Positions 12,401 to 31,397 of a stretch of 64,000 bases of DNA are shown piece after piece. Both the position numbers and the translations under genes were made by a program. The first letter of the stretch is position 1, and each line of letters opens with the position of its first letter. Under the pieces are notes generated by a model. The model ran no database searches. It was not told the DNA's origin and saw only the letters and a list, made by a program, of their open reading frames with translations. This stretch comes from Theodoxus fluviatilis (Eukaryota; Mollusca; Gastropoda; Cycloneritida; Neritidae): assembly GCA_034096865.1 (NCBI GenBank), contig JAWQFJ010001269.1:169122-233121 (forward strand), written 5' to 3'.

Positions 12401-15400
12401 TATTGATGGGGGTGAGAGGAGGCTGCTCGTCGGTTTTGGTAGGACATGGTGAGGGGGGGTGAGGGTCATGGTATGGATGTGCTAGCAGGCCGAGTTGGAG
12501 AGGGTGTGGTGAAGGACCCGGTTTGCAAAGATGGGGTTGGGATAAGGAGTAAGATTATAGGAAGGCGGAGTTTTGAGTAGGCAGGCGAAGTTTGGAAGTA
12601 GGAGTTGAGAGTTTCTTGAGTCCGGAGGTGTATGATGTTTTGAGTAGGAGGCTTTGAGGGTTTGAGTAGGAGGGAGCAGGGTATGTGTGTAGAGGGAGGA
12701 AGATGGGTGTAGGTAGGCGTGAGAGGGGTGTTGTTATAGGGAGGAGAGGGTTGAGTAGGAGTGAGAGAGAGGTTCTCTTTGAAGGGGTCGTGAAGCGGAG
12801 GATTGAGGGTTGTTTTGTAGGAGGAGAGGGCTGTGATAGGAGCGAGGAGCGTTCTGTTGTTGGGAGGAGAGGGTTTGAGCCCTAGGGAACCAAGGAGAGT
12901 GGTTGGATGGAGTAGGAGGAGCTGACGTTGTGTAGGGAGTGAGGAAGTGGTTGAGTTGAGGAAGAGAACTGAGGGTTGTGTAGGAGGATTTGAGCGTGTG
13001 TGTATGGGAGCGAGAGGGTTAGTTGTCTTAGAGTGGACAAGGTTGTTTGTTGTTAGCGGGGGTATTGAGACGAGTGGTGTGGGTGATGGGGAGTAGCGCG
13101 TCTATGTTAGTTAGGGAGGCGGTAACAGAGCGCGTGTGAGTAAGGCGGAGGGGTTATGAGTGAGTGAGGAAGAGCGTTGGGTATAGTAGGGAGGTAATGA
13201 CGTGTTGTGTAGGGATGGAGAGGGTTGGTTGTGAGGTACGAGCATAGTCGTCTGTGATAGGAGGACAACGGTGGTGTGTGTAGGGGAGGAGAGGGGTTGT
13301 GTTTTGCATGAGGAGGGCGATGAGCGTATTGAGCAGTGGCGTGGAGAGTGGCTTAGGGAGGAGCGAGGGGCCGCGTTGAGTCAGGATGGGAGGAGGGTGA
13401 GAGGGTTGTAGAGTGTAGGGAGGAGAGTGGGTTGATGTAGGAGGATGGAGAGGTTGGTGTAGGGTAGGAGAGGCGCGTTGTAGTAAGTGTTCTGCGTATC
13501 GTAGTCAAGAGGAGCTAGAGCGGTTTGTGTAGAGGAGCGGTGTGTGTAGGGCGATTTATGACGGGTTGTGCTAAGTATGGAGGCGAGTGTTTGCATGTAA
13601 GGAGGAGCTGTTGCTAGCAGGCAGGAGAGGTGTTGTACTGTGTAGGTGCGAGAGTGTTTTTTTGTGTAGGGAGGAAGGAAGGTGTTGCTGTAGGAGGAGA
13701 GCGTTGTGTAGGGAGGAGAGGGTTGTTTTTGAGTAGAGGAGAGGGATTGGTATGCAGATGAGGGCTATAAGCTGTAGGAGGCGAGTTTTGCGTGTTCGGA
13801 CGGAGAGGCGTTGTGTATGGGAGGAGAGGGTTTGAGTAGGAGGAGAGGGTTGCGTGTATGGAGGTAGAGGTGAGTTCGTGTAGGAGCGAGAAGCGTTGTG
13901 TAGTAGGAGGAGAGGTTGGAGTAGGAGGAGAGGGTTGAGTAGGGAGGAGAGGGGTGTTTAGGAGGAGAGCGGTTGTGTAGTGAGGAGAGGTTGTGTAGGG
14001 AGGGGTTGTGTAGGGAGAGGGAGGGTTGAGTAGAGGAGAGGGTTGTGTAGGAGGAGAGGGTTGTGTAGGGAGGAGAGCGTTGTGTAGGAGGAGAGGGGTT
14101 GTGTAGGAGGAGAGGGGTTGTGTGGGGAGTGGTAGGAGAGGGTTGTAGTAGGGAGGAGAGTCGTTGAGTAGGAGGGAGAGCGTTGTTGTTGAGTGAGGAG
14201 AGCGTTGTGTAGGAGGAGAGGGTTGTAGGATGGATGAGAGTTGATGTGAGAGAGGGTTGTGTAGGAGGAGAGCGTTGTGTAGGGAGGAGAGGGTTGAGTA
14301 GGAGGAGAGGGTTGAGTAGGAGGAGAGGGTTGTGTAGGGAGGAGAGGGTTGTGTAGGGAGGAGAGGGTTGAGTAGGAGGAGAGCGTTGTGTAGGAGGAGA
14401 GGGTTGAGTAGGAGGAGAGGGTTGTGTAGGGAGGAGAGGGTTGAGTAGGAGGAGAGCGTTGTGTAGGGAGTTGTGAGGAGAGGGGGTTGTGTAGGGGTAG
14501 TGGAGGTGTGCGTGTGTAGTGAGGAGAGGGTTGTGTAGGGAGGTTTGAGAGAGGGTTTGTGTAGGGGAGGTTGAGTTTGAGTAGGAGTGAGAGAGGTGTG
14601 ATTGTAGGAGGAGAGGTTGTGTAGGGAGGAGCAGAGTAGGATTGTTAGTAGGGAGGAGAGCGTTGTGTAGGGAGGAGAGTGTTGAGTAGGAGGAGAGGGT
14701 TGTGTAGGGAGGAGAGTTTTGAGTAGGAGGAGAGGGTTGTGTAGGAGGAGAGGGTTGTGTAGGAGGAGAGGGTTGTGTAGGGAGGAGAGGGTTGTGTAGG
14801 GAGGAGAGGGTTGAGTAGGAGGAGAGGGTTGTGTAGGAGGAGAGGGTTGTGTAGGAGGAGAGGGTTGTGTAGGGAGGAGAGGGTTGTGTAGGGAGGAGAG
14901 GGTTGTGTAGGGAGGAGAGGGTTGTGTAGGAGGAGAGGGTTGAGTGGAAGGTGAGAGAGGAGAGGTTGGTAGGAGTGGATGGAGCGGAGTGGTTGTAGGA
15001 GGAGAGGTTGTTGGATGGAGGGTTGTGTAGGAGGAGGACGGGGTTTTGGGTTGAGTGGAGGAGAGGTTGTGTTGTGAGGAGAGGTGGTAGAGGAGAGGGG
15101 TGTGTAGGAGGAGAGTGTGTGTGTAGGTGTAGGAGGGGAATTGTGTAGGAGGTAGGATGTGTGTGTAGGAGAGAGCGTTGTTGTGATTTAGGGAGGAGAG
15201 GGTTGATTAGGAGGAGGTTAGTTTGGGTGAGTAGGAGGAGAGGTTGTTCGAGTTGTGTAGGGAGGAGAGGGTTGAGTAGGAGGAGAGGTGTGTGTAGGTA
15301 GGGATTGAGTGGGGGAGTGGTAGAGATGTAGGGTTGGAGGAGGTTGATGGTGAGAGTGTTGTGTAGGGAGGGGAGAGGTATTGTGTAGGGAGGAGAGGAT

Positions 15401-15540
15401 TGTGTAGGAGGAGAGGGTTGTGTAGGGAGGAGAGGGTTGTGTAGGGAGGAGAGGGTTGAGTAGGAGGAGAGGGTTGTGTAGGAGGACAAGGTTGTGTAGG
15501 GAGGAGAGGGTTGTGTAGGGGGAGAGGGTTGTGTAGGAGG
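12400..15540. repeat. G-rich minisatellite, unit about 16-19 bp
   Basis: The unit is built from GTTGTGTAGGGAGGAGAGG and GTTGAGTAGGAGGAGAGG. Order is poor at the left (12400-13800), where copies are heavily mutated. It is nearly perfect at 14260-14480, 14660-14945 and 15360-15540. The long minus frame of PPTQPSPPTQ and SYTTLSS repeats comes from this array and is not a gene. Confidence 0.95.
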
Positions 15541-15542
15541 TA

Positions 15543-15694
15543 ACCCGGTCTTACTCCTGGGTGGGGAGAAGCAATGCGAGTTAAGCATCTTGCTCAAGGA
15601 TGCAACTCCGGGAACCGCGCAGCTTCGAACGCCGTACCCACTGGCCGCAAGCGACTGTAGGTCCAGCGCGCTAACCACTCGGCCACAGAGCCCC
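15543..15694 (-). mobile_element. tRNA-derived SINE
   Basis: On the minus strand the sequence opens like a tRNA of the Ser/Leu type (GGCTCTGTGGCCGAGTGG). It has an A box TGGCCGAGTGG at 15675-15685 and a B-box-like CGTTCGAAGCT at 15621-15631. After the tRNA part comes a CTTGAGCAAGATGCTTAACT segment, resembling the conserved CTTGAGCAAGGCACTTAACC block of V-domain SINEs. These internal promoter boxes are the known RNA polymerase III start signals of such elements. The 3-prime end runs into the G-rich minisatellite. Family assignment is an inference from these motifs. Confidence 0.75.
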
Positions 15695-15944
15695 ATACAC
15701 ATACAAACACATACACATACTCACAAATACACACACACATACACACACACACATACTCACACACATATACACACATATACACACATATACACATACACAC
15801 ACATATACACGCACACACACATATACAAACACACACACACGATTTGCCTGTTCATCTCTTCTACTCATTCTCTCTCTCTCTCTCTCTCTATGTGTGTATC
15901 TCTCTCTCTCCCCCTACCCCCCCCCCCCCCCCTCTCTCCCTATT

Positions 15945-16004
<60 letters not shown>

Positions 16005-16136
16005 CTCCTCCTCTCCCCCACCCTCTCCCCAACCCTCTCTATCCAACCCACCACCCTTCTTCCCTTCCCCCCCCTTTCCCCAGACACCCCCCCCCCCACC
16101 TTCTTCCCTTCCTCCCCCTTTCCCCAGCTACCCCCC

Positions 16137-16196
<60 letters not shown>
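15695..16196. repeat. compound CA/TA, C-rich and CT microsatellites
   Basis: (CACATA)n and (CA)n tracts fill 15695-15842. From 15866 the sequence is CT-rich with poly-C islands (15903-15932 and around 16066-16140) and a pure (CT)n run ending at 16195. Confidence 0.95.
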
Positions 16197-16199
<3 letters not shown>

Positions 16200-16298
16200 C
16201 ATTTGAATATTTTGCCTCAAGGGCTGAATGTAAGAAAGGCACTACTGCCTAATTCACTACCCTTGTAAAATAAAGTTCGTTCGTTCGTTCGTTCGTCT
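16197..16298 (+). mobile_element. retroposon 3-prime tail remnant with (TTCG)n end
   Basis: About 75 bp of non-simple sequence ends in TGTAAAATAAAGTTCG and then repeats TTCG four to five times before CT microsatellite resumes. A short unique tail closed by a tetranucleotide repeat is the usual signature of a 3-prime end left by a non-LTR retrotransposon or SINE. Only the tail is present, so the family cannot be named. Confidence 0.5.
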
Positions 16299-16341
<43 letters not shown>

Positions 16342-16517
16342 TTCCCCCCCCCCTCTCTCCCCCTCTCTCTCCCCCCCTCCCCCCCTCTCTCTCTCCCCTC
16401 CCCCCCCCCTCTCTCTCTCTCTTCCTCGATGTCTGTCGATCAGTCCATTTGTCCCCCCCCCCCCCAATCTCTCTCTCACTATGTTTATGCCTGTCAGCCA
16501 GTCCTTTTGTCTTCCTA

Positions 16518-16571
<54 letters not shown>

Positions 16572-16611
16572 TCCTCGTTGTCTGTCGATCAGTCCATTTG
16601 TCCCCCCACCA

Positions 16612-16684
<73 letters not shown>

Positions 16685-16809
16685 ATCAGCCAGTCCTGTT
16701 GTTCTTCCTACTCTCTTTCTCTCTCTTTCTTTCTCTTTCTCTCTCTCTCTCTCTGCCTGTCAGTCCTTCTGTCTATCTGTCAGTCCTTCTGCCTTCCTAC
16801 TCTCTTCCT

Positions 16810-16840
<31 letters not shown>

Positions 16841-16860
16841 CAGTCAGTCCTTGTGTCTTC

Positions 16861-16894
<34 letters not shown>

Positions 16895-16923
16895 AGTCAG
16901 TCCTTTTGTCTTCCTACTCTCTC

Positions 16924-16965
<42 letters not shown>

Positions 16966-17007
16966 CAGTCAGTCCTTTTGTCTTCCTACTCTCTGTCTCT
17001 CTCTCTG

Positions 17008-17061
<54 letters not shown>

Positions 17062-17093
17062 AGTCAGTCCTTTTGTCTTCCTACTCTCTCTTC

Positions 17094-17184
<91 letters not shown>
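16299..17184. repeat. (CT)n blocks alternating with a GTCAGTCCTTTTGTCTTCC spacer
   Basis: Pure CT runs are separated by a roughly 27-bp spacer containing GCCAGTCAGTCCTTTTGTC and TTCCTAC. Copies occur near 16490, 16685, 16760, 16840, 16890, 16965 and 17058, with a variant CTGTCGATCAGTCCATTTGT at 16430 and 16580. This is a higher-order compound repeat. The serine/leucine-rich frames on + are artefacts. Confidence 0.92.
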
Positions 17185-17188
<4 letters not shown>

Positions 17189-17225
17189 CCTTCTGAGTGT
17201 CAGGCCCCATTCTTGAAACCCATAT

Positions 17226-17628
17226 AGCCACGAGGTGTTGCACTGTCATGTAGGAATGAGGGAGCATAGCGATGTGTTGCACTGCCGTGGAGGAATGAGC
17301 GAGCATAGCGAGGTGTTGCACTGTCATGTAGGAATGTAGGAGCATAGTGAGGTGTTGCACTGTCATGTAGGAATGTAGGAGCATAGTGAGGTGTTGCACT
17401 GCTGTGGTGGAATGAGGGAGCATAGCGAGGTGTTGCACTGCTGTGGTGGAATGAGGGAGCATAGCGAGGTGTTGCACTGCTGTGGTGGAATGAGGGAGCA
17501 TAGCGAGGTGTTGCACTGCCGTGGAGGAATGAGCGAGCATAGCGAGGTGTTGCACTGCTGTGGTGGAATGAGGGAGCATAGCGAGGTGTTGCACTGCTGT
17601 GGTGGAATGAGGGAGCATAGCGATGGGG
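17226..17628. repeat. 39-bp minisatellite
   Basis: About ten copies of a 39-bp unit with GAGGTGTTGCACTGCTGTGG and TGGAATGAGGGAGCATAGC. Variants have CATGTAGGAATGTAGG or CGTGGAGGAATGAGCG. The length is a multiple of 3, so one frame repeats a 13-residue peptide (VLHCCGGMREHSE). I see no start context, splice site or family supporting a protein. Confidence 0.95.
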
Positions 17629-17941
17629 TCGATCGTGGGGAGCAGATAGCGGTTAGCGGGGTGGCTGGCGGAGGCAGCGCGCTCACGCAATCACTGGCGT
17701 GTCAAGGTCACTGGCGTGTCAAGGTCACTGGCGTGCCGCCGCTAGCGCCAGCCTGCAATCAATTCCACCCTGCTCGCCTGCCGCCGTCTTCTCCCCGCCG
17801 TCACGAGTGTGTGGTCGGTGGTTCGAATCTCGCTTTTGCTCTATACAAACTTTTTGGGGGTTTCTAATTGACATAGTAATGCCACGAAAGAAGGAAAGTT
17901 TTATGGGAAATGGGTAATAACGTTAAGACCATTCTTACTCT

Positions 17942-17945
<4 letters not shown>

Positions 17946-18017
<72 letters not shown>
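17946..18017. repeat. (CA)36 microsatellite
   Basis: Uninterrupted CA dinucleotide repeat. Confidence 0.98.
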
Positions 18018-18019
<2 letters not shown>

Positions 18020-18029
18020 CCTTTTTCTG

Positions 18030-19176
18030 CATGAGTTTTTGACTCACATGCGAAGCAAAAGTGAGTCTATGTACTCACCCGTTTCGTCCGTCCGGGCGTC
18101 CGTAACAAACGTTAACGTTGGATTTTTCTCGGAGACTATTAAGTCTATCAACATGATGATGTATGATGACAAGGCGTCAAAAAACATACATAGTGACTTG
18201 ACCTTGCTTCAAGGTCAAGGTCGCAGGGGCCGTAAATGTTGTATAAAAACAGCCATTTTCACATTTTCCCAATTTTCTCTGAAGTTTTTGAGATTGGATA
18301 CCTGACCTATATATGGTGTATAGGGCAAAGTAATCCCTATCTTTTGATACTAGATTGATTGACCTTGCTTCAAGGTCAAGGTCACAGGAGCTCTTTAAAG
18401 TAGGATTGTATACATATTCCAAACTTCATAACATTGTAGTACTCATGCTATACTTTCACCCTGAACTATGGAACTTCATAACATTGTAGTACACATGCTA
18501 TACTTTCATACTAGGTCACCCGTGTCGTCCGTCCGGGCGTCCCGCGTCCTGTAATCCGTAAAAAACTTAAACGTTGGATTTTTCTCGGAGACTATTAAGT
18601 CTATCAACAATTTGGCATGATGGTGTAGGATGACAAGGCGTCAAAACACATACATAGTGACTTGACCTTGCTTCAAGGTCAAGGTCGCAGGAGCTCTTTA
18701 AAGTTGGATTGTATACATATTTTGAAGTGACCTTGACCCTGAACTATGAAAGATAACTTCCAAACTTCATAACAATGCAGTACACATGTTATACTTTCAT
18801 GAGACACATTTGGTCACATATCATCAAGGTCAAGGTCATTTCGACCCTTATGAAATGTGACCAAAATGGGGTAGTGAACCACTAAAAGTGACCATATCTC
18901 ATGGTAGAAAGTGCCAATAAGCACCATTGTGCTTCCTATGTCTTGAATTAACAGCTTTGTGTTGCATGACCTTGGATGACCTTCGGTCAAGGTCACGTGT
19001 ATTTTTTTTTAGGAAAACTGTGTAAAGCAGTTCTTAGTGTATGATGTCATTGCTAGGTTTAGTCGTTTGACCTTGACCTTGAAGGTCACCTGAAGGTCAA
19101 GGTCATGTAAAGGTCAATGCCATGTAACGGTCAAGGTCAAGCACGTGAGTCGTATGGGCTTTGCCCTTCTTGTTAT
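18030..19176 (+). mobile_element. TGACCTTGACC-rich interspersed element (copy 1)
   Basis: A non-coding interspersed element with many TGACCTTGACC / AAGGTCAAGGTCA motifs, for example TCAAGGTCA at 18209-18217, 18370-18378 and 18673-18681. An internal partial duplication is visible: GGATTTTTCTCGGAGACTAT and what follows occurs near 18119 and again near 18577. The right end reads GGTCAAGCACGTGAGTCG, then TATGGGCTTTGCCCTTCTTG. The reverse complement of its last roughly 230 bp recurs at 60708-60939, which shows it is dispersed. I see no transposase frame and cannot name the family. Confidence 0.75.
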
Positions 19177-19305
19177 TAAATACTGTAGATTGAGTGGGTT
19201 GAGTGGATTGCGGATTGAGTGGCGCGCCGATGGTTGCAGATTTTCGTTAGCTATAACGTATACGTAAGCAAATAGAAACTCATGCATGAATTTAGGTGTT
19301 GCGGG

Positions 19306-19308
<3 letters not shown>

Positions 19309-19396
<88 letters not shown>

Positions 19397-19661
19397 CCTC
19401 CCTCCCTCCCTCTCCCTCCCTCCCTCCCTCCCTCCCCTCCCTCCCTCCTCCCTCCCACCCTTCCTCCCTCCGTCCGCCTCCCCTCCCTACTCCATCCCTC
19501 CTCCTCCCTCTCTCTCTCTCTCTCTCTCTTCTCCTCCTCTCTCGTTCTCTCTCTCTCTCTCTCTCTCTCCTACTCTCTCTCTCTCGCTCATCTCCCCCTC
19601 CCTCCCTCCCTCCCTCCCTCTCCCCCTCTCTCTCTCTCTCTCTCTCGTCTCTCTCTCTCTC

Positions 19662-19701
<40 letters not shown>

Positions 19702-19743
19702 CCCTACCCCCCCCCCCCACCCCACCCCCACGCCCCAACCCGC

Positions 19744-19807
<64 letters not shown>

Positions 19808-19912
19808 CGCTCGCTCGCTCGCTCGCACGCTCTCCCCTCCCTCCCTCCTCCCTCCCTCACTCCGCCCCTCTACTCCTCTCTTCTCCTCCTCCCCCCCCCC
19901 CCCTCCCCCGGT
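19309..19912. repeat. pyrimidine tract: (CT)n, (CCCT)n, poly-C
   Basis: A 600-bp pyrimidine-only region of CT runs, CCCT/CCTC blocks and poly-C islands, with a (GCTC)n patch at 19804-19825. It lies within the intron upstream of the first visible AMD1 exon and ends about 90 bp before that exon acceptor. Confidence 0.96.
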
Positions 19913-20005
19913 GGTAGACTTTGTTTTCTGTGATGAAAAGGGAAGTGTCATGGCACAGACGGCCAGCCACACAGCCTGTCTGGCAGGCGTGCTTTCTTGT
20001 TGCAG

Positions 20006-26854
<6,849 letters not shown>

Positions 26855-28480
26855 GGCCACCAGTGCAGGGGTCCCCGCTCACGGGAGTGGGCTCGGCGAA
26901 CAAAGCCACTCCTCAGGAGACCTAACTGCACACGAATAGTTCGCCCCACCTTCTTCTATCGCTCCTCCTCTTTTTCCTCCTCTTTCTTCTTCTTCCCTCC
27001 CCCCTCATCTGCCTCTCTCTGCATCATGAAGTCTATCCTGGTCAAGCTCTTCATGTGGAACTCTCGACGCAACCGGAAGAAGTTGAGGGTTCGGGCAGGG
27101 TACATCCCACGAAGACCAAGATAATTCCACGAAGCAGTTTTGTCTGGTTCTGATTCTGTCACCTGGTGACTCCTCCTGGAAGCAGGTGGTGAGTGGAGAG
27201 AGAGAGACCTGGCGTCGCCACGCCACGTCTGGGCAGGTCGGGGCATGTCGGGCCGGCTGGCCAGGGCATGCCCAGGGCGAGGGAGGCTGTCCGCTAGGTC
27301 TGGCACCACCGACACCCTCAGTCCATTTCCTTGGTAGCTGTTGTCCGTGTTGTCTAGTGGAGTTAGCTTCAGCAACTTGTGTGGCTAGTGTTGTTCTTTG
27401 CATGGCATCTTTGGAGTTTAGAATTAGCACTGCGCATGTCTGGTCTGCCTGGCTGGGGTCAGATATTTAGACAGAGGTGGAGACCCTATTGCTCCTGCCA
27501 CTCATTGTGTATCAGTACTGTAAAATGAACCCGTCTAGATATATTTTTAAAAACTCTTGTCTCCTTGCATCTATGGTAATAACTCACGAACCTGCCTGCT
27601 GAAAAAACGTATTCTGCTCTTTTTCGGTTTGTGAATAATTTCATTTCGCATCAGTGGAGCAGAATAGGTTTTTAGGAAGAAAAAAATCTTAGCTTCCAAA
27701 ATTGTATATGACGTATTTCAAGCACAGAACAGTTATTGTAGATTTTGCTCTTTGTTTTTGGACACTGTCATTTGATGATATGAGCAGGATTTGCAATGAC
27801 TGTTCTATGTCAATGCATCATTCGTGCCAGGACAAGATACAGACGTTGCCAAGACTGTCAGTGCAGGTGACAGGTGCAGGAAAGGATTCCGCCATCTCTC
27901 TTTAGACACGTGTGCTGGGTCAGGGTCTGCAGGGTGGGGCCAGCCTTTGCCCCCAACACAACAAATGCGTGTACAGGTTCCGTCCCCTTTCCCCCTCCTT
28001 CCCCTCCCAATTTCCCCTCCTGGCAACTGTCCAGTAGTCAAGAGCAGCACTTTGCAAGCAGATCTGACAGTTGTAGCCTGCCTTCTTCCTTCATGTGGCC
28101 TTGCCTCTAAAACACTGTCCACTGCACACTGCCTGGATGTGACTGCACTTCTATAAATGAAGCCCCAAGGAAATTTGCTGCTAAATATCTAGTTACCCTT
28201 AGACAAAGTTGCGTAGATTTGTTAAGGATGAGTTGAGAAAATGGGCAAAGCCTAAACTCAGAATGAATTGTATTTAAGACATTGTAAAAGCCTTCAAAGC
28301 CATCAGGATTTAATCCTTTTTCCTTTTTTCAAAATGATCTAACACGTTTCATTGGAAATCTGCAGAACCTAATGATCTCGTGTGTTTTTTAAAATTTCCC
28401 TTCTACCCCATACTGACACGCCCTAACCCTGCCATAGTAACACGCCGCTAACTCTAATGCCCAACCTTCCACCCACACCC
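26855..28480 (+). other. AMD1 3-prime UTR and downstream sequence
   Basis: Starts after the TAG. I found no AATAAA or ATTAAA here. A TATAAA variant at about 28153 is the nearest poly(A)-like hexamer. No other gene is recognised, and small open frames on both strands overlap each other without family matches. Confidence 0.5.
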
Positions 28481-28690
28481 CTCACCCCTCTCTGCCGTCA
28501 CTGTCACCCCCAGCCATCTCTGCCTTCACTGTCACCCCCAGTTCTCTCTGCCGTCACTGTCACCCCCAGTCCTCTCTGCCTTCACTGTCACCCCCAGTCC
28601 TCTCTGCCTTCACTGTCACCCCCAGCCCTCTCTGCACTCACTGTCACCCCCTGCCCTCTCTGCCGTCACTGTCACCCCCTGCCCTCTCTT
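28480..28690. repeat. 28-bp minisatellite
   Basis: About seven copies of CTCTCTGCCTTCACTGTCAC plus CCCCAGTC. A separate 34-bp pair containing CCCAGCCAGGCTGCCCATGT follows at about 28733-28800. Confidence 0.93.
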
Positions 28691-28859
28691 CCAAGGCTCC
28701 CTTACCCCCAGCAGACCCAGACTGCAGTGCCCAGCCCCAGCCAGGCTGCCCATGTTGTTGCTATGGAGCCCCAGCCAGGCTGCCCATGTTGTTGCTATGG
28801 AGTCCCAGAGCAGGCTGCCCGCCAGCGTTGCCCTGGCCTCCAGGCCTGTGTTTGGGACT

Positions 28860-31397
28860 AGTGTCGTCACTGGACTTCCTTGTTGTCTGCTTGGTTTCCA
28901 TCTGGATGTTGTTGCAGCACAGCGTCACATGACCAGGAAGCTGGCCTCCAGCGCGTTTGTTTCTGTTAGCGCTACCAGGGTGGTAGGTGGATGTTTTGCT
29001 AGATGGAGATTGTTTTCAAAACTGCTTCGTGGTTTTCGTGGTGAGTTATGTTGCGGTGGTTATTTTTCCAAGTTTAGACACTAGACTTGAGTAAGGAATA
29101 ACCCTGCCCAACCTAGAACGTCATCCTGAGTTTTCCCGCCATTTCTCTCTGTGGCGATGTTCGACCTCATTTGACGTCTTCTCCTGCATGTCCCTCTGTT
29201 TCTTGTTGCTGTTTGATATCCCCGTCTCTCTGTCGGTCACCTTTGCTCTATTTCTCCTTGAACTTTTTCTGTACCTTTTGGATAGGGGTCTATCATACCC
29301 CGTGTATTTACTCGGAGGTTTTCACATATTTGAACATCCTCTCATGCATAACTGTTAGATGTGCTGTACCAATAATCATATCTATTTGTAATAAGCAGAT
29401 GTTTCTTGCATCTAAGTATGTGATCACTCTTTGACAAATAACATGCGTTGTCACTCTCTGAACAGTTTACATATATGTTGTAGTGTTTTTGAGTGTTTGT
29501 ATAACCCATTGATACATAATATGGACGTGTTTTTACATGGTTATTTAGTTCTGCATTGGTGTGGATTTGCATATTAATTAATCAGAAGAGTTCTGAGATG
29601 GTTTGGGTGTTCCTCTTGTTTCTGGAAAGGGATCCAGCACTGCTGGAAACCCTGTACACAGTACACAGTACACACAGTACAAACCCTGTACAGGTCGGTG
29701 TTGTCTGATTCTCTGTGGAAGTTCCGTTGCTTGTTGCCTTCGTTCAGGTTGTTGGATGTCCCTAGAAAAGTAGACCAGTGTGTCCTGGTCAGTTTGCCCG
29801 TGCTGCTGTCCTGCAGTAGTCACCACTGAGTTTGCCGTCTCAGCGTGATGCCAAGTCTCGATGTCCTGTTTAGTTGGAAGGTTGTCTGTGGTGGAAACGG
29901 CGCTGGCCGTCTTGGTGTAGCAGTGGAGATCCTCCACCTTGTAGCAGTTCATGTGTGTCCTCCAGTCTCCTTCATTTCCCCCGGGGTGTCAGCCCAGGCC
30001 ATTTGACTGTTGTCCAGAACTTGCAAAACTTGTTCTTCTTCACTCAAAATGTTGAATGTGCTCTTTACCTTGACTTTGATGAGCCATAATTTTTACACAG
30101 TTGTCCATTTTGACTTCATAAAATCAGAATACTGCATGTTTTGATTGATTTTCTTCTTCTTGAAACACTTTGACATGAAATGTATTTTTGTCCAATACGA
30201 TGATGTACCATAGCAAGAGCACACAAGGGCAGCAGCTGTATCACTGATGTTGCTAGGTCCACGTGCATGTGAAATGTGAGGAGGTTTCTGGGTTAGTTTC
30301 TGTGCACACTGCACGTTGTTATGGGCCTGGCGCCTCATCTGCTTCTCTGTGTGCACTTCCTTGTTGACTTGTGATTCTTCCCCGTGTCTCCTGTGGCTGT
30401 CATTGTGATGTCTAGGACGCGGACAGATCTTCGTGTGCTGTTGTTGTTGACGTTCTTGTGTTTTGTAGCTTCCAGAGAAATAACACCACCAGTGTGTCCA
30501 CTGAAGTTCTTTGTAAGTGATGCTGCACGTTTCACGATCTGCGTCAGTAGCAAGCATTACGGAAACTCAGTACTGCAGTATTATAGCTAGCTTTTCATCG
30601 TAGAGGGTTGTGATGAAGTAATAAGTTCGTCAAGCAATGGCTGTCCAGCAGCAGTCAATCCCTATACCGATGACCATAGGGGTTCTATCTGTTCAGAATA
30701 AGAGAAGGTGAGAAAAGGAAAAGCATAATGTAAACATGTGTTGAAATGACCATTTTCAAAACGAATTGGAAGTGCCTGAAAGCATCTTCCGAGTAGCATC
30801 CGTTGGAAAGAAACCATCCAAGGATTCGGTCTTCCATGATATTTATTGCAGAATGCATAAGCCAGGCATTTTCTCCCTTCAAGTCACGACTACGTGTCAG
30901 TCGTCTGACCTCTGTGGAGACGTAGGCAGCAGAGCAAGAGAGCATATTGCCTAGAGAGAGAGTGGGTGGGTGGGTGGGTGGTTACGACTGCAGACTGTGG
31001 GTGCCTGGGTCTCTGGCCGCGCGTAGCTCTGTGTGTGGCATGCTGTGCATCCCCGCTGTCCCGTGCTGTGCTCTGTGCGGCAGCTGAACTTGGCCAGGAC
31101 GCAGCGCTGTAGATAGCCAGTGTTGGCAATCGTAAGGGTGCGGCTTGGCTTTGCGGAGCTCCCATTGGTGTCTTAGACTTGGACTTGGTGGCGTGCGCTG
31201 CTGTGGAGCCGTGGGCGCTGACCATGCTGTAGCAGTTGTAGCCAGCGCATCCTGGAATTGTTGCCTAATGCTGATGTCGGTGAGATAAGATCCTATGAAA
31301 TTTTGACTGGAGTGAAGCTGACCTAGTTTAGCGAGAGCAGGGATTTCGAAGGACCAGATCTCAGTTTTGCAATTCCTGCTCTAATTGAGATGAAGAG
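28860..31397. other. unique sequence, no gene seen
   Basis: No recognisable exon, RNA gene or transposase. A GTGG repeat (30964-30983) and a short ACAGTACAC repeat (29654-29685) are present. Confidence 0.55.

Noticed and set aside
13765..15702. 645-codon minus frame of PPTQPSPPTQ and SYTTLSS repeats
   Set aside because: Translation of the G-rich minisatellite, and it reads on into the SINE.
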